From Hymenopellis radicata (taxonomy: Eukaryota; Basidiomycota; Agaricomycetes; Agaricales; Physalacriaceae), in the NCBI GenBank assembly GCA_015501595.1, contig JADNRX010000063.1, forward strand, positions 62,001 to 126,000: a stretch of 64,000 nucleotides of DNA, given 5' to 3'. The notes under the pieces are model-generated. The model made no database searches. It saw only the letters and a list, made by a program, of their open reading frames with translations, and was not told the DNA's origin. A program made the translations under genes and the position numbers. Positions 23,998 through 34,117 of the stretch are shown piece after piece (within the stretch, counting starts at the first letter, position 1; each line of letters begins with the position of its first letter).

Positions 23998-25192
23998 ATG
24001 CTATTAAAACTGGTCGCCTTTGGCGCGCTCGCCGCATCCTATGTTACTGCGGCCGGCGTGTCGCGCGCTATTGCTATACCCCCTCAATCCCGTATTTCTT
24101 GGGAAACGTACGCCGTCGGCGATGGTCGACCCTGACATCGCACACTGCAGGAGGCGCGTACGACGAATGCCGAGCGTCTCGCTCGTGGTCTTCCTTTGAA
24201 GGCTCCTCATCGTCGTAAACACAACCGTATGTCGTCATTCTTCCAATTGTAAGCGACACGAGTAACACGTTTTATACAGTGGGCCGCACCGAGACGTCTT
24301 CTGTTCCTCTGTATGTCCTGCGAACTTCTGAACTTGAATTGACGATTCTCATTCTTTGCGCAGTCTCACGAAGACTGGAGTTTTGCAAATGAAGAATAGC
24401 AACGGCGACATCATGGGCTATGTCTCCAAAACAGCAAACTCATTCGGGGAATACGGTTCACTACAGACACAAGGCAATGCACTCCATATATCCTTTTCGT
24501 ATGACCCTACGAAACCGCTTCAACAACTCGATTTCATCGGGACTGTACGTGGTTCATCTTCAACTCCTGCTAGCCTTTGGGCATTGATCTCTCGACAAAT
24601 AGGACAGTAGTATTTATTCCACCTTCCCTCTAGTGGGATTCGTCAACGGTTTTGCTAGCACCAGCAGTAATCTCGGTAGTGGTTCCAAGTAAGTTGTGAA
24701 GGATCTGCTCTCGCACGATTGCCTCATTTATTCTCAGCTATCTTTACGTCGCCGGCGTCAGCCAGACTCCAAAGGGTTCACCACCTGTTACTCAGGCTAA
24801 TGCATTCTCCACTTATAGTGGCAGTCCGGAAACCGTGGAAAGTGCAGTCGTAAGTGAGCATTAGAGTTCTCGTTGTATTTCTGACCTTCCTTGTGTTAGT
24901 GGAGTATCGACTCGGCCACGGGAAAAGTAACCGCACAGTGGATCAACACTGACGGTACAGTACCTACGACATATTTGTGCTATACCGCTGGCGCCGGTGA
25001 GTGATATTGACTGTTCCTTCATCTTCTGCCGACATCGCACCTAGATGCCATCCTTCTCACTGGCAACGTTGCGCTGCTTGCCGCTAACTTTGGGCAAGTT
25101 ACGCAAATTGTAAGTACACAGCCTCTTTTAGAAATATTTCCAAGTGCTTACTCGGGTGTCGATAGGACCTGTATTTCGTGGAAGACACGTAG
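23998..25192 (+). CDS. Small secreted protein of an agaricomycete family
   Basis: Probably an extracellular protein of unknown role. MLLKLVAFGALAASYVTAAG is a signal peptide. Joined by an intron (about 24059-24150, GT-AG) to a short basic linker ERLARGLPLKAPHRRKH, which is the usual pro-region-like opening of this family. The mature domain, over several tiny exons, contains VLQMKNSNGDIMGYVSKTAN, then LVGFVNGFASTSSNLGSGS, NYLYVAGVSQTPKGSPPV, AVWSIDSATGKVTAQWINTD and a C-terminal DAILLTGNVALLAANFG before the stop at 25192: a beta-rich fold with a repeated GYV/GFV pattern. One junction near 24605 does not keep frame as read. I do not know a biochemical activity. Confidence 0.7.
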
Positions 25193-25721
25193 TTCATTGA
25201 CATACAACTATTCCTGGGTTTGCTAATCATGTATATGGTGTGACTTCCGATATACCTATGCCTTTTTTTTGGCGTCTTCGTCGTGCGCGATGCGCGATAC
25301 TTACGACTCGCTCAGGTAGAGGTGTCGGGGAAGTAATCCTTTGAACCTAATGAGACACTAGTACACCACACCACGGATGCAAACACTCACACTTTCTCAC
25401 TGTCACCGTCATACCTACATGCAATGATACACCGAAGTCAGTGCACGCGAATGTGTCTGTGGAGTTAACGTTTCAAGGACTAGACGCCTCCATCAAACTA
25501 GAAAGACTCGATCCAAAAATTATTCCTACACTGCGCACTATTGCTGAGGTAGATTGACGGCAGTGTATACAATCCAGCCTTCTGGACTGTTGTTCAATAC
25601 TTTGTCTCTACTTACTCCTCAATCTACAGATTGAATGTCTTATCTAGTACAGTCTGGAGGCTTGGCTGTGGCGATCGACTGCACAACTTGACCCCTAAGC
25701 TTCTGTCTGCTTCTGCCCATC
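25193..25721. other. Intergenic region
   Basis: About 530 bp between two plus-strand genes. No coding or structural feature recognised. Confidence 0.4.
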
Positions 25722-27076
25722 ATGGCCTCAATTCTCCCCATCAAGACCTCTCCCTCGACCTCCAAGGCCTCGCCCTTGTCGAGCTCTAGTCCAACCTCAT
25801 CCAGCGCTCCCTCAACCCGGACAAGGTCGGCGACAGCTAAAAAAGCTGCAGATAATATAGAAGTATGGAAGAACACAACTCGCGGTGCCTACGAGAGTAT
25901 CCGAGAGGAGGTAGAAGCAGCAGCGTGGCCAAGGATTGTTTGTTACACCACTAGTACCATCAACGGCACATTGACTCCCCTCTCCCGCGACGGCGACTTC
26001 GGCCCCATCATCAAGCTTATCGAGATCGTCGGGCGCCTCTGGCTCAGTTCAACTTTAGCCCGCGACCTTGTCATCACACGAATGTATATGTTGTACGGTC
26101 ACAGTGCCGAAGCCCAGGCACAGTTCAAACTGCGACACCCTGAAAAGGGCTCCCCAAAGGCGAACATCTTATAGAGTTTATTACGAAGCACTTTCCGAAC
26201 GTTATCTTTAAAAAAACTGCCAAGGAGAACTCGTCAGTTTGTGGTAGTGTTAACAAGGGCGAGGAGGAAGGTGCAGACAAAAATGAGATGTTCATCTCGA
26301 AGGACCTGGTTCAAGTATATCTTGACACACAGGTATGTCCCAACTACACCACATAGTTCCATTAGTCTAAACCACTGCATAGGCAGGTCGTCGACCATCT
26401 GCCGTGACGGAGATCCAATTCGTGAAGGTCAAGCGCTTCGTCGAGTTCGTTCTAATCTCCACCATCCTGCATGAACTCGGTCACTGTCTGACCAAATACT
26501 TCTTCGGGCCCCAATTTGTAACTCCCTATCTTCCGGTACTGGTTGGTTCCGAACAGCGAGGTGTCGAACGCGTTGGCGAAATAGGGCAGGATATCGAGAT
26601 GGTCATGGTCGGCTGCATTGCTGCTCTTCAATGGGAAGAACCAGGATCATTCTATTTCGATGCCAATGAACGGCTGTGGACCGTCGATAAACTGGTGGGT
26701 TGGGTGAAGACTCAAGACGTGGACAGTGTTGAAAAGTGGTACAGTTTGAGTATGTGGATATCCTTTTTTATCGCTCGTTGTTGATCCCATCATAGCTGAC
26801 GCCCAAATTGACCATGTCAGCGAAATGGTCCATCATGGCTATATCATTCAAATACCATTCAGTGGCCAGAGAGAAATTGGCGGTGCTTCTGGAAAGGCTA
26901 TTCGAGCCAAGTTTGCTGGGGACCGGATGAACATGATTGTACAGCAGGAAGTCATCGAGGATCAGACTTTTAGTGGTCTTGATTCCAACACAGGCTCGGA
27001 ATACTTGCCTGGGCTCCAAATCACCCTCAATCCCTTGGCTATACGGTCTGCCACCAGTGGTGACCGGAAATTCTGA
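25722..27076 (+). CDS. HELGH-motif (zincin-like) protein, function unknown
   Basis: Predicted zinc-metalloprotease-like protein. After a Ser/Thr-rich N-terminus (MASILPIKTSPSTSKASPLS) and a helical region KKAADNIEVWKNTTRGAYES, the central exon carries FVEFVLISTILHELGHCLTK, an HExxH zinc site on a hydrophobic helix, followed by YFFGPQFVTPYLP. Downstream: EERVGEIGQDIE-like segment (RVGEIGQDIEMVMVGCIAAL) with acidic residues that could be a third metal ligand, and a conserved-looking HHGYIIQIPFSG, PGLQITLNPLAIR tail. The frame breaks near 26155: the strict frame stops after PKANIL, while the next frame continues GEHLIEFITKHFPNVIFKKT, so one base is missing in ccccaaagg. Introns flank the HELGH exon. 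I recognise the family as multicopy in agaricomycetes but know no activity for it. Confidence 0.72.
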
Positions 27077-27508
27077 GGTCTTCGTTCATCATTGACCCTC
27101 GCTTTTGACTTATGAGCTGCCGGTGTTATAGCTTTAGGAGCCGAATCATCAGGGAAGATTCTGGGAGAAGGGAGGTCGGAGCCTGAGAGACGGAAAGAGC
27201 CTGAGAGGATTGTGAATTATGGTTTTCTGGTATTTTTCGGGCACGGTTCGTTGTATCCTGAATGCATGATCGAATCTCTATATATCAGTATCTTATTCCA
27301 ACGGTGTTCATTGTACCCTTCATGGTTCAAAGCTTGCTGGATTGTTCGGTGCGCGTGCAACGAGACTTGCTCTAGTCAGTTTCCCTCCTTCCCTCTGCCC
27401 TCCATTGTCCAAAACTGACTGACGTCCTGCTTGCACATCCTTAGGGTGTGAACTTCATGCCTGTGTTCCCATTCATCAAATCCCACGCACCTGTCTTACA
27501 GTTATAGC

Positions 27509-27694
27509 ATGCAGTTCTTCAAGGACCTGTACGACCTTTTTTGGGTTCTGTTCGCCGCAAATTTCCTCGTAAGTACCTCTCATACATACAATGAGTTGCC
27601 GGAGCCAAGATAGACATCGTGCACGGTGAACTGGTGGGCCTTGAAATGGCCTCGTATTAGACTAGGACGACATGGTGAACTAGTAAGTAAGTAG
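27509..27694 (+). CDS. Candidate small membrane protein (46 aa)
   Basis: Two short exons, 27509-27568 and 27614-27694, joined by a canonical 45 bp intron (gtaagt...tag) of the size normal in this window, give MQFFKDLYDLFWVLFAANFL then TSCTVNWWALKWPRIRLGRH and GELVSK. It starts with an amphipathic-hydrophobic stretch and ends basic. No family recognised. The phase-0 splice and the aromatic-rich composition argue for a real peptide; the short length and lack of a match argue against. A second gtaagt donor at 27684 means it could also be the start of a longer transcript. Confidence 0.3.
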
Positions 27695-27894
27695 ATCTGC
27701 AGGACCCGATCCACAGGCCAACCATAAGTCGTAGTCGGGATTGAGCGGACCGTGCTGTCATTTATAGCGCCAATCTCCTACACCAATGATGCCAATTCGG
27801 CTGTCAAGTCTCACGAGTCTCCCCTTCATATTTAAAGCAGTGAGTCTTCGTGAGATGGAGGCTAACACAAACAGTCTAGTCCCTCGCTCATACT

Positions 27895-28609
27895 ATGGCA
27901 CACCCCCAAGCCAGCCAGCGGTGGTACAACCCTGCCCCAGGCGTCAAATACCTGCTACCATCCGATGAGGCTGAACGGGAAAGGTGCTCGTTCCATCATC
28001 TGTTGACTTGATCTAACCATCTATTCGCAGACTTGATCTCCAACACGAGTACCTGACCAGAAAATTATGCGATGGCCATCTAATCTTTGCTCCAAATGCT
28101 GCACTGAAGAATGACCTCCACGTTTTGGATTCCGGTACAGGCACTGGTAATGGAAACTGCTACTATGTTGATTGATAGTTTCACTCACGAGCGTCGACGT
28201 AGGAATCTGGATAATCGACGCGTGCAGTGAAGCCCCAGGGGCGAACTTCATTGGCATCGACATTCAAGACCGTCTTTTCCCTGCGGTCACCTTGAAGAAT
28301 GCTTCCTTTTCAGTCCACTCGGTCGTAGACTTGCCTTCGGACTGGAGCAATCAGTTCGACCTGGTCAACCAGCGCCTACTGATCGCAGCGCTGGGAGAGG
28401 AACAGTGGAAAATCGCGTTGCGCGAGGTTCACAGAGTGCTTGTTCCGGGTGGCTATGTCCAATTCATCGAAGGCGTATACCCATGGCTCGACAATATGGG
28501 ACCTGCCTCTGAAGCTTGTCACAAGGTTTTCAGGAAGCTTTTCGGGGCGAAGAACTTGCACAGAATTCCCAGGAACTGGACTGAGGTGGATGAAAGCGTA
28601 CGCGTGTAA
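27895..28609 (+). CDS. SAM-dependent methyltransferase (fungal TAM/LaeA-like), shortened
   Basis: Class I methyltransferase of the large fungal TAM-domain family often tied to secondary metabolism. Start at 27895: MAHPQASQRWYNPAPGVKYL and LPSDEAERERLDLQHEYLTR, the usual opening. SAM-binding motif I is LHVLDSGTGTGIWIIDACSE with the acidic motif II in FIGIDIQDRLFP; post-I region FDLVNQRLLIAALGEEQWKI, EVHRVLVPGGYVQFIEG. Introns at 27988-28030 and 28147-28200. The frame ends at 28609 after RIPRNWTEVDESVRV, about 200 residues, while family members run to about 280-300 and carry a C-terminal lid. The following 350 bp shows no convincing continuation in one frame, so the gene is truncated, degraded or frame-broken here. 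Confidence 0.75.
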
Positions 28610-28768
28610 ATGATAGTATGACCTACTCTGAATAGTCCCTATTCAAACATTTTTGCAAGTAACAAACGTAGGAGACGACCGAGGCGAGCTGACTGCGCTC
28701 GAGAATCCAATGACATTCTGAGGTGCAGGTGCTCTCTGCTGATGGATGCCCAGGAGGCAGACAAGGCT

Positions 28769-29470
28769 TCACACTAGCAGGGTGGATCGGTCCTCACATA
28801 TCGCGGGGATGGCATTCAGTATTTCGGGAGGAAGGATGGAGGGCTGGGGGATGCGAGCTGGACGTTTACGGCGGAGAAGGAGATGGGTTATCATGATATC
28901 GGGGAGCATGTCTCCCATCGACATTGTTCGCATGGCCAGGTGTATGAAAGCCATGATAAGCACGTAAAGCAAGTAAACGGGAATGAGGGGAACGAGTAGC
29001 GGCCACTGATCGGGAAGTAAGTGTTGCATAGTTGGGATTCAGGAGGTGGGAGATGGAGAAACAGTGCTGAAGTGGTAGCGCATCCGAACTGATTGCAGAA
29101 GTTGACAGCCTGTAGCCCATCAGTATCCGACTCAATGATTTGGCTAGCTAGATTTGACGAACCGTAACAACGTACGCCATGATATGCAGCAACGCGACGC
29201 GCAATATACCACCGACATCGACAACAGCGGAATAGTAGGGCCACGCTCCCAAAAGTCCGGTGTCGGCAAAATAAGACTGAGTCCAGCATCATCATAGATA
29301 ACTTGAAGAATAGGCGTTAATGTTCACCGATGTTCCAACAGAGTACAGAGATCTCCGAGTCGTCAAGACCGTGAATTCACGCGTATCTACCCAAGCCCTG
29401 GGGTCTTGATTATAACAGTTCCAAAGCTCAGGCCGTACGAGCGTGGGCGTGTACAAGGAGACAGAAGATC
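28769..29470 (-). other. Possible fragment of a multi-pass membrane protein
   Basis: Weak. On the minus strand, three open stretches in different frames can be linked by plausible splice sites: LVRPELWNCYNQDPRAWVDT with REFTVLTTRRS (about 29450-29330), SYFADTGLLGAWPYYSAVVD with VGGILRVALLHIMAYVV (29280-29170), and LPDQWPLLVPLIPVYLLYVL with IMAFIHLAMR (29020-28925). Two of these are strongly hydrophobic. No family recognised and at least one frame break is needed. It lies between the methyltransferase and the RRP4 start, so it could equally be chance. Confidence 0.2.
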
Positions 29471-29592
29471 AGAGTTGCTTGAAGGAGCAAAACGAGGTCA
29501 AGGTGATGGTGGTTCAACTTCCAGGTCAAGTCCGCGATCAAGTCACAATGATCTCACGTGGCTATCACCTTTTTTCATTACCTCCGCCACAA

Positions 29593-30836
29593 ATGATATC
29601 GTTCACCTCATTTCCGGCGCGAAATGAAACGCTGGGGAATTACGCGCGCCATGCCGACGACGACATGGACGTGGATCTCGACCAAGACGACTTTGCACCC
29701 GGAGCATCCAAACTAACATGCCCAGGCGAGGTGCTCACATCGGCGCAGGATTACATGCGGTATGTGCTCTCGCGACTGCAAAAAGGATTGACATCCCAAC
29801 GTCTGCAGATTAGAGGGCACGGAACGTATGTCGACAATGAGCAGGTTATTGCGTCTGTTGCGGGCACCATCGAGCGGGTGAACAAGTTGGTGACGGTTCG
29901 GGCTGTCAGGACAAGGTGAGCGATGCTGGCTGCTTGTATGTGATTTTGACACGATGTTGGCAACAGATATAATGCTGAAGTCGGTGACCTTGTGGTCGGG
30001 CGAATCACAGAAGTGAGTACTCTCTCATTGCCGTGCTCAGCCATCGTTTAACGCTGCTACAGGTTCAACCGAAGCGATGGAAAGTCGAAGCCAATTCCAG
30101 GCAAGATGCAGTTCTTATGCTGTCATCAGTCAACCTACCTGGAGGCGTGCAGGTGCGTGCTCGTTTTCAACTTTCCTTCCACTTTTCGCTGAGAATTTGC
30201 ATAGAGGCGAAAATTGGAGAGTGACGAGCTCCAAATGCGGACGTTCTTCGAGGAGGGCGACCTTTTGGTGGCAGAAGTGCAGGCTTTCTTTGGCGATGGC
30301 TCAATGTCACTACATACGCGCTCGCTCAGTTACGGCAAAGTGAGCACGACCCTCTAAATCCTAAACACGCTAACCATTCTACACCCTCAGCTACGCAACG
30401 GACAGCTTGTTATAGTCTCGCCCATCCTCGTACGGCGTCTGAAGAGCCATTTCATCACGCTCCCCTGCGGTGTAGATTTGATTCTGGGGCTCAATGGTTA
30501 TATTTGGGTTAGCAAGCATATAAAACAGAGCGATCGGGAAGGTGAAGAGGGATTTGACGCTGAAGCCGTGTACTCTAATCAAAACGACGTGAGCTGCATT
30601 CACGCTGGTTCTATTTCCTCGCTCACTTGCTGTAGGAAATCGACGACTTCACGCGGATCGCCATATCCCGCGTTAGCAACATAATCCGCGTACTCGCCTC
30701 TCGTTTCATTCCCCTGTCGGACACGATATTGCTCAAGGCGTATGAATGGACGATTGAACAAGAGAACGACGTAAAGGATCTATTACAGGATGACTTCGGC
30801 GATGCTCTTGTGGCGAGTATCACCGCCGTAGGTTAG
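29593..30836 (+). CDS. RRP4: RNA exosome cap subunit RRP4
   Basis: Nuclear and cytoplasmic exosome cap protein that guides RNA into the 3'-5' exonuclease core. N-terminal domain: [20 protein letters not shown] (spliced at YMR/GHG), then the S1 domain [40 protein letters not shown] and [20 protein letters not shown], then [40 protein letters not shown] and [20 protein letters not shown], and a KH-like C-terminal domain with [20 protein letters not shown]. About seven short introns, all reading frames consistent. Start at [10 protein letters not shown] (29593) is the only Met that keeps the frame into the conserved part without an extra exon. Stop at 30836. Confidence 0.93.
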
Positions 30837-31026
30837 GCTTCGTAATCTGTTGAGACTATGAATCATCATCCTTTCTGCTGATTCAGATGCACTCTCGGAA
30901 TGGAGCTCATGACACTTCTCTTCCCAAGACTGAGCACGTCAACTGTGGAGGTTATGAGGTGACTTTGTCAGCTGGCTCGTCCTACTTAAGAAGCCCGTTC
31001 TCTGGCGCCTCGGACTCATTCCAGTC

Positions 31027-31951
31027 ATGTCTTCTCAGTCTGTCACCGCAGAGCTCTTCTTCATGAACCCGCCGCCTAATGGCGAAAAGCCTTTTTTCAG
31101 CATCAACAGCAATGCCACCGGGCAGCGCGAAAGGAACTACACGACCTCTCCACACACTGTGACCATCGAGAACCTCAGAGGAAAGGAGCCTGCGCCCACC
31201 CTCGACACGTTTGGTTTCCAGCTGTATTCCGACAGACCGACAGCCTTCATTAAAGATGGGGAGGTCGAAGTCGAGGGATATTACCAGGAGAGCATCGACG
31301 CTATCAAAGAACTGACCGGCGCCACTCGCGTGCAGCTCTTCGACCACAGTACGTCCCACCCCTCTCATATCCAGCTGGCACTGACCAACGGCCCAGCCAT
31401 CCGCCGCCGCCGCCCCAGCGAGCCCGAGGACACGCCCGACAAGCGGCAGCCCGTCGTCAACGCGCACGTCGACCAGACGCCCGCCTCCGCCGTCGCGCGC
31501 GTGCACCGGCACCTCCCCGCCGCGGACGTGCCCGCGCTGCTGGCGCGCCGCTTCCAGATTATCAACCTGTGGCGCCCGATAGCGCACCCCGCGCTCGACT
31601 GGCCGCTCGCGCTGTGCGACCACCGCAGCGTGGACGTGCAGAAGGACATGCAGCCCGTGGCGCTGGTGTACCCGGATCGGGAGGGGGAGACATATGGGGT
31701 CAAGTATAGCGAGCGGCAGCGGTGGGGGTCGTTCAAGGGCGTGCGCCCGGATGAGTTTGTGCTGATTAAATGGTATGTCGCAAGTATGGTTTACCGTGCA
31801 TTGAGTAATGGATCCCTTTAGTTTCGATTCCATTCAGGACGGGAGCGTCGCGCGATTTACGCCCCACACCGCATTTGCGGACCCTTCCACCCCCAAAGAC
31901 GCACCCTTCCGAGAGTCGATCGAGCTGAGAGCGTTGGTGTTTTATGATTGA
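31027..31951 (+). CDS. CmcJ/AsaB-like hydroxylase/desaturase family protein
   Basis: Member of the fungal family annotated from CmcJ (7-alpha-cephem-methoxylase subunit) and AsaB (aspirochlorine cluster); members are thought to be non-heme iron 2-oxoglutarate-type enzymes, though substrates are mostly unknown. Diagnostic segments: IENLRGKEPAPTLDTFGFQL, VQLFDHTIRRRRP (made by removing a 52 bp intron at 31350-31401), VNAHVDQTPASAVARVHRHL (HxD...), RFQIINLWRPIAHPALDWPL, ALCDHRSVDVQKDMQPV and, after a second intron, KCFDSIQDGSVARFTPHTAF then ESIELRALVFYD at the stop. Length about 280 residues, normal. The middle exon is unusually GC-rich. No biosynthetic cluster is visible around it. Confidence 0.88.
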
Positions 31952-32029
31952 CATACTACAAGAGGTTTAGATGGCAGTAGTACATGTACGAAATATAAAT
32001 TACTCTAAAAAATACACACCCACACACAA

Positions 32030-33792
32030 TCACAGTCCGCGCTCTGCATCAAAGTGGTGGTAATCCTCCATGAGCACTCTCATCTTCCAAGGCTGCGAAT
32101 CCTCGTCCGGCTCCTGGTCTGCCCATGACATATCCTCATCGTCGGCATTTATAGGATACTGCACGGGGTCGTTCGGCAGGCTGTCGATATCTACCTCTTC
32201 CTCCTCGGCCTTCATTTTGCGCCTTTTGATTTCCTCCTCGTCTTCCTGAAAACAGTTGTGTAAGTAAAAAAAAAAAAGTAGCGCCACAAAAGTAAAAGAC
32301 TGACTATGTCAAACTCGTCCTCTTTTTCTTCGTATTCGACATTTTCATCAAGCTCCTCAAAGTCAGCCGCGAAAGCGCCCCATCGTTCCACACTGGGACT
32401 GTGCCAGATGAGGATATTCCCCATCCGAGTGGTCGATGCCATACAAGACTTGCTTGGATGCCACTGAAAACGTGAGTAAAGACAAGTGTTGAATGCGTAG
32501 TGTACGGAAATGGCGCACGTGTAAATGAGTCAAGGCTTCACGTCCGCCATCTAGTGTAGTAGCAAACTGCCCATCGTTCGATATGTCCCAAATGTATATC
32601 TTGTGCGTCGCAGCATCAGCAGCACCTCCAGCCAGCCATTCACCGTTGGGACTAAACGCCATAGAGTGCCACGCTGTCCTGTTAATGGGGTCGTTGAAAC
32701 GATGTATCGGCTCCAACTCGGTGTCAATGAGCTCTGCGTCTTTTGAGGATGGCGGAAAGTTTGGGACGTTGAATTGCCGGAGCGTTCGATCTGATGAGTT
32801 GGTCACGAAACGCCTGCGAGAAGATGGGATCAGAGGGAAGAAATGATGACAAGGTCCGCGTGTGTACCGTCCTGTTTTTGAAAACTCGATGCCCTTCATG
32901 AAACCCGCACCAGAGGTCCTGTAGCGCGCGACCATCTGCAAATAATATAAACATAGGGTTGATGGGCAACACGGTTCAAGGCACCTTTCTTGTTTTCGTG
33001 TTGAAGACCAGTAGCGTGCCCGCAGATGTTCCAACAAAGATGTACCGCCCAGACGGGTCAAAACGCGCCACCGTCATTTCAGACCTATTCAAAAAGTCGT
33101 CAGCTTCAGACACTCTTGCAGACGAACTGCAGGACCTCGAATCTACCACTTCCTCGACAAGCTCAACACGCGATCGGTATTCCTTCCTCCGATCGACGAG
33201 ATACACTTCACCGGTATCCAGCAGCGCCACAATGATCTTGCTACGCTTGAACATCATCACTTGTGTTTAGGGACATGACACAGGCAGCGTGTACACACCT
33301 ATTCCGGGATGGAACGACGCAGAAAGGACGGGCGAGTCGAAGCGGATCGTCGCGTACCGCTGGAGCGGGTCGCATTCCGAGGCGAGATCCCACACAATGA
33401 CGTTCCAGTCCTTTGACGACGTCAGCACGAAGCGCGAGTTTCTCGACCAGCTGGCAACCAGAAAAAAAAAAAAAAGTTGGTCAATACTCGAGTTGCGCAC
33501 GCTGTGGAACTCACCCACTCGAGATTGGTGACAGACTTGACGTGGCCCACGAGCGAGCGCACCTCGGCGCGCGTTTCCAGGTCCCATATCGAGGCGCTGC
33601 CGTTGTATTGTCCGCAGGCAATGTATCTTCCCGAGGGATCGAAACGCGCGAATAAGGCGTAGGCGTACAGCGATGTCTGGACTGTCGTTGGATGGCCAAG
33701 ACTCCCGAATGGATCTGAAGGTACGTGAGAAAGGAGTCCTGCAGACTTTTTGAGGCTACAGACTGATTAATTGTTCATTCATGACCGTTCAT
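32030..33792 (-). CDS. SWD1: COMPASS H3K4 methyltransferase subunit Swd1/RbBP5
   Basis: WD40 protein of the Set1/COMPASS complex that supports histone H3 lysine 4 methylation. A tiny first exon ATG AAC G (33786-33792) splices to DPFGSLGHPTTVQTSLYAYA then LFARFDPSGRYIACGQYNGS, the standard family opening. WD repeats include SIWDLETRAEVRSLVGHVKS, SRFVLTSSKDWNVIVWDLAS, ARFDPSGRYIFVGTSAGTLL, FVTNSSDRTLRQFNVPNFPP, WHSMAFSPNGEWLAGGAADA and GNILIWHSPSVERWGAFAAD followed by FEELDENVEYEEKEDEFDI. The C-terminal acidic tail EDEEEIKRRKMKAEEEEVDI ends VDIDSLPNDP and then the stop at 32030. About eight introns, two containing A10-A13 runs. No frame breaks found. Confidence 0.94.
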
Positions 33793-34117
33793 GAGAGAAG
33801 ACAGGGAGAGGATGGTGGTGGTCACTACTTAAGCTGTAAGGTTAGGGTTCGCGTTCGATCCGAGCATCCGAAGATGTAGTTACTCGGCGCCGTTGGCTGA
33901 AGATTGTCTGCACCTCCGTTTGACGAATGTATCTCTACAGCTTTCACGTATACATGTAACCTCGCTTTCTTTGTGTTATCATGTGAAAATCATTACATTC
34001 GTAGCAGTCATCCCCAGACACATTCCTGGCACGCCACACGTGGTGACCAGTTGCGCTGGTATGTCGTAACTCGTTAGGTTAGTAATAATACAGAGCATGA
34101 TACAGTCGTGATATAAT

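Noticed and set aside
30982..31833. 283-codon minus-strand frame opposite the CmcJ-like gene
   Set aside because: Arises from the high third-position GC of the plus-strand gene, whose domain is clear.
33845..33880. B-box-like gcgttcgatccgagc
   Set aside because: The flanking bases do not form a T stem and no A box precedes it.
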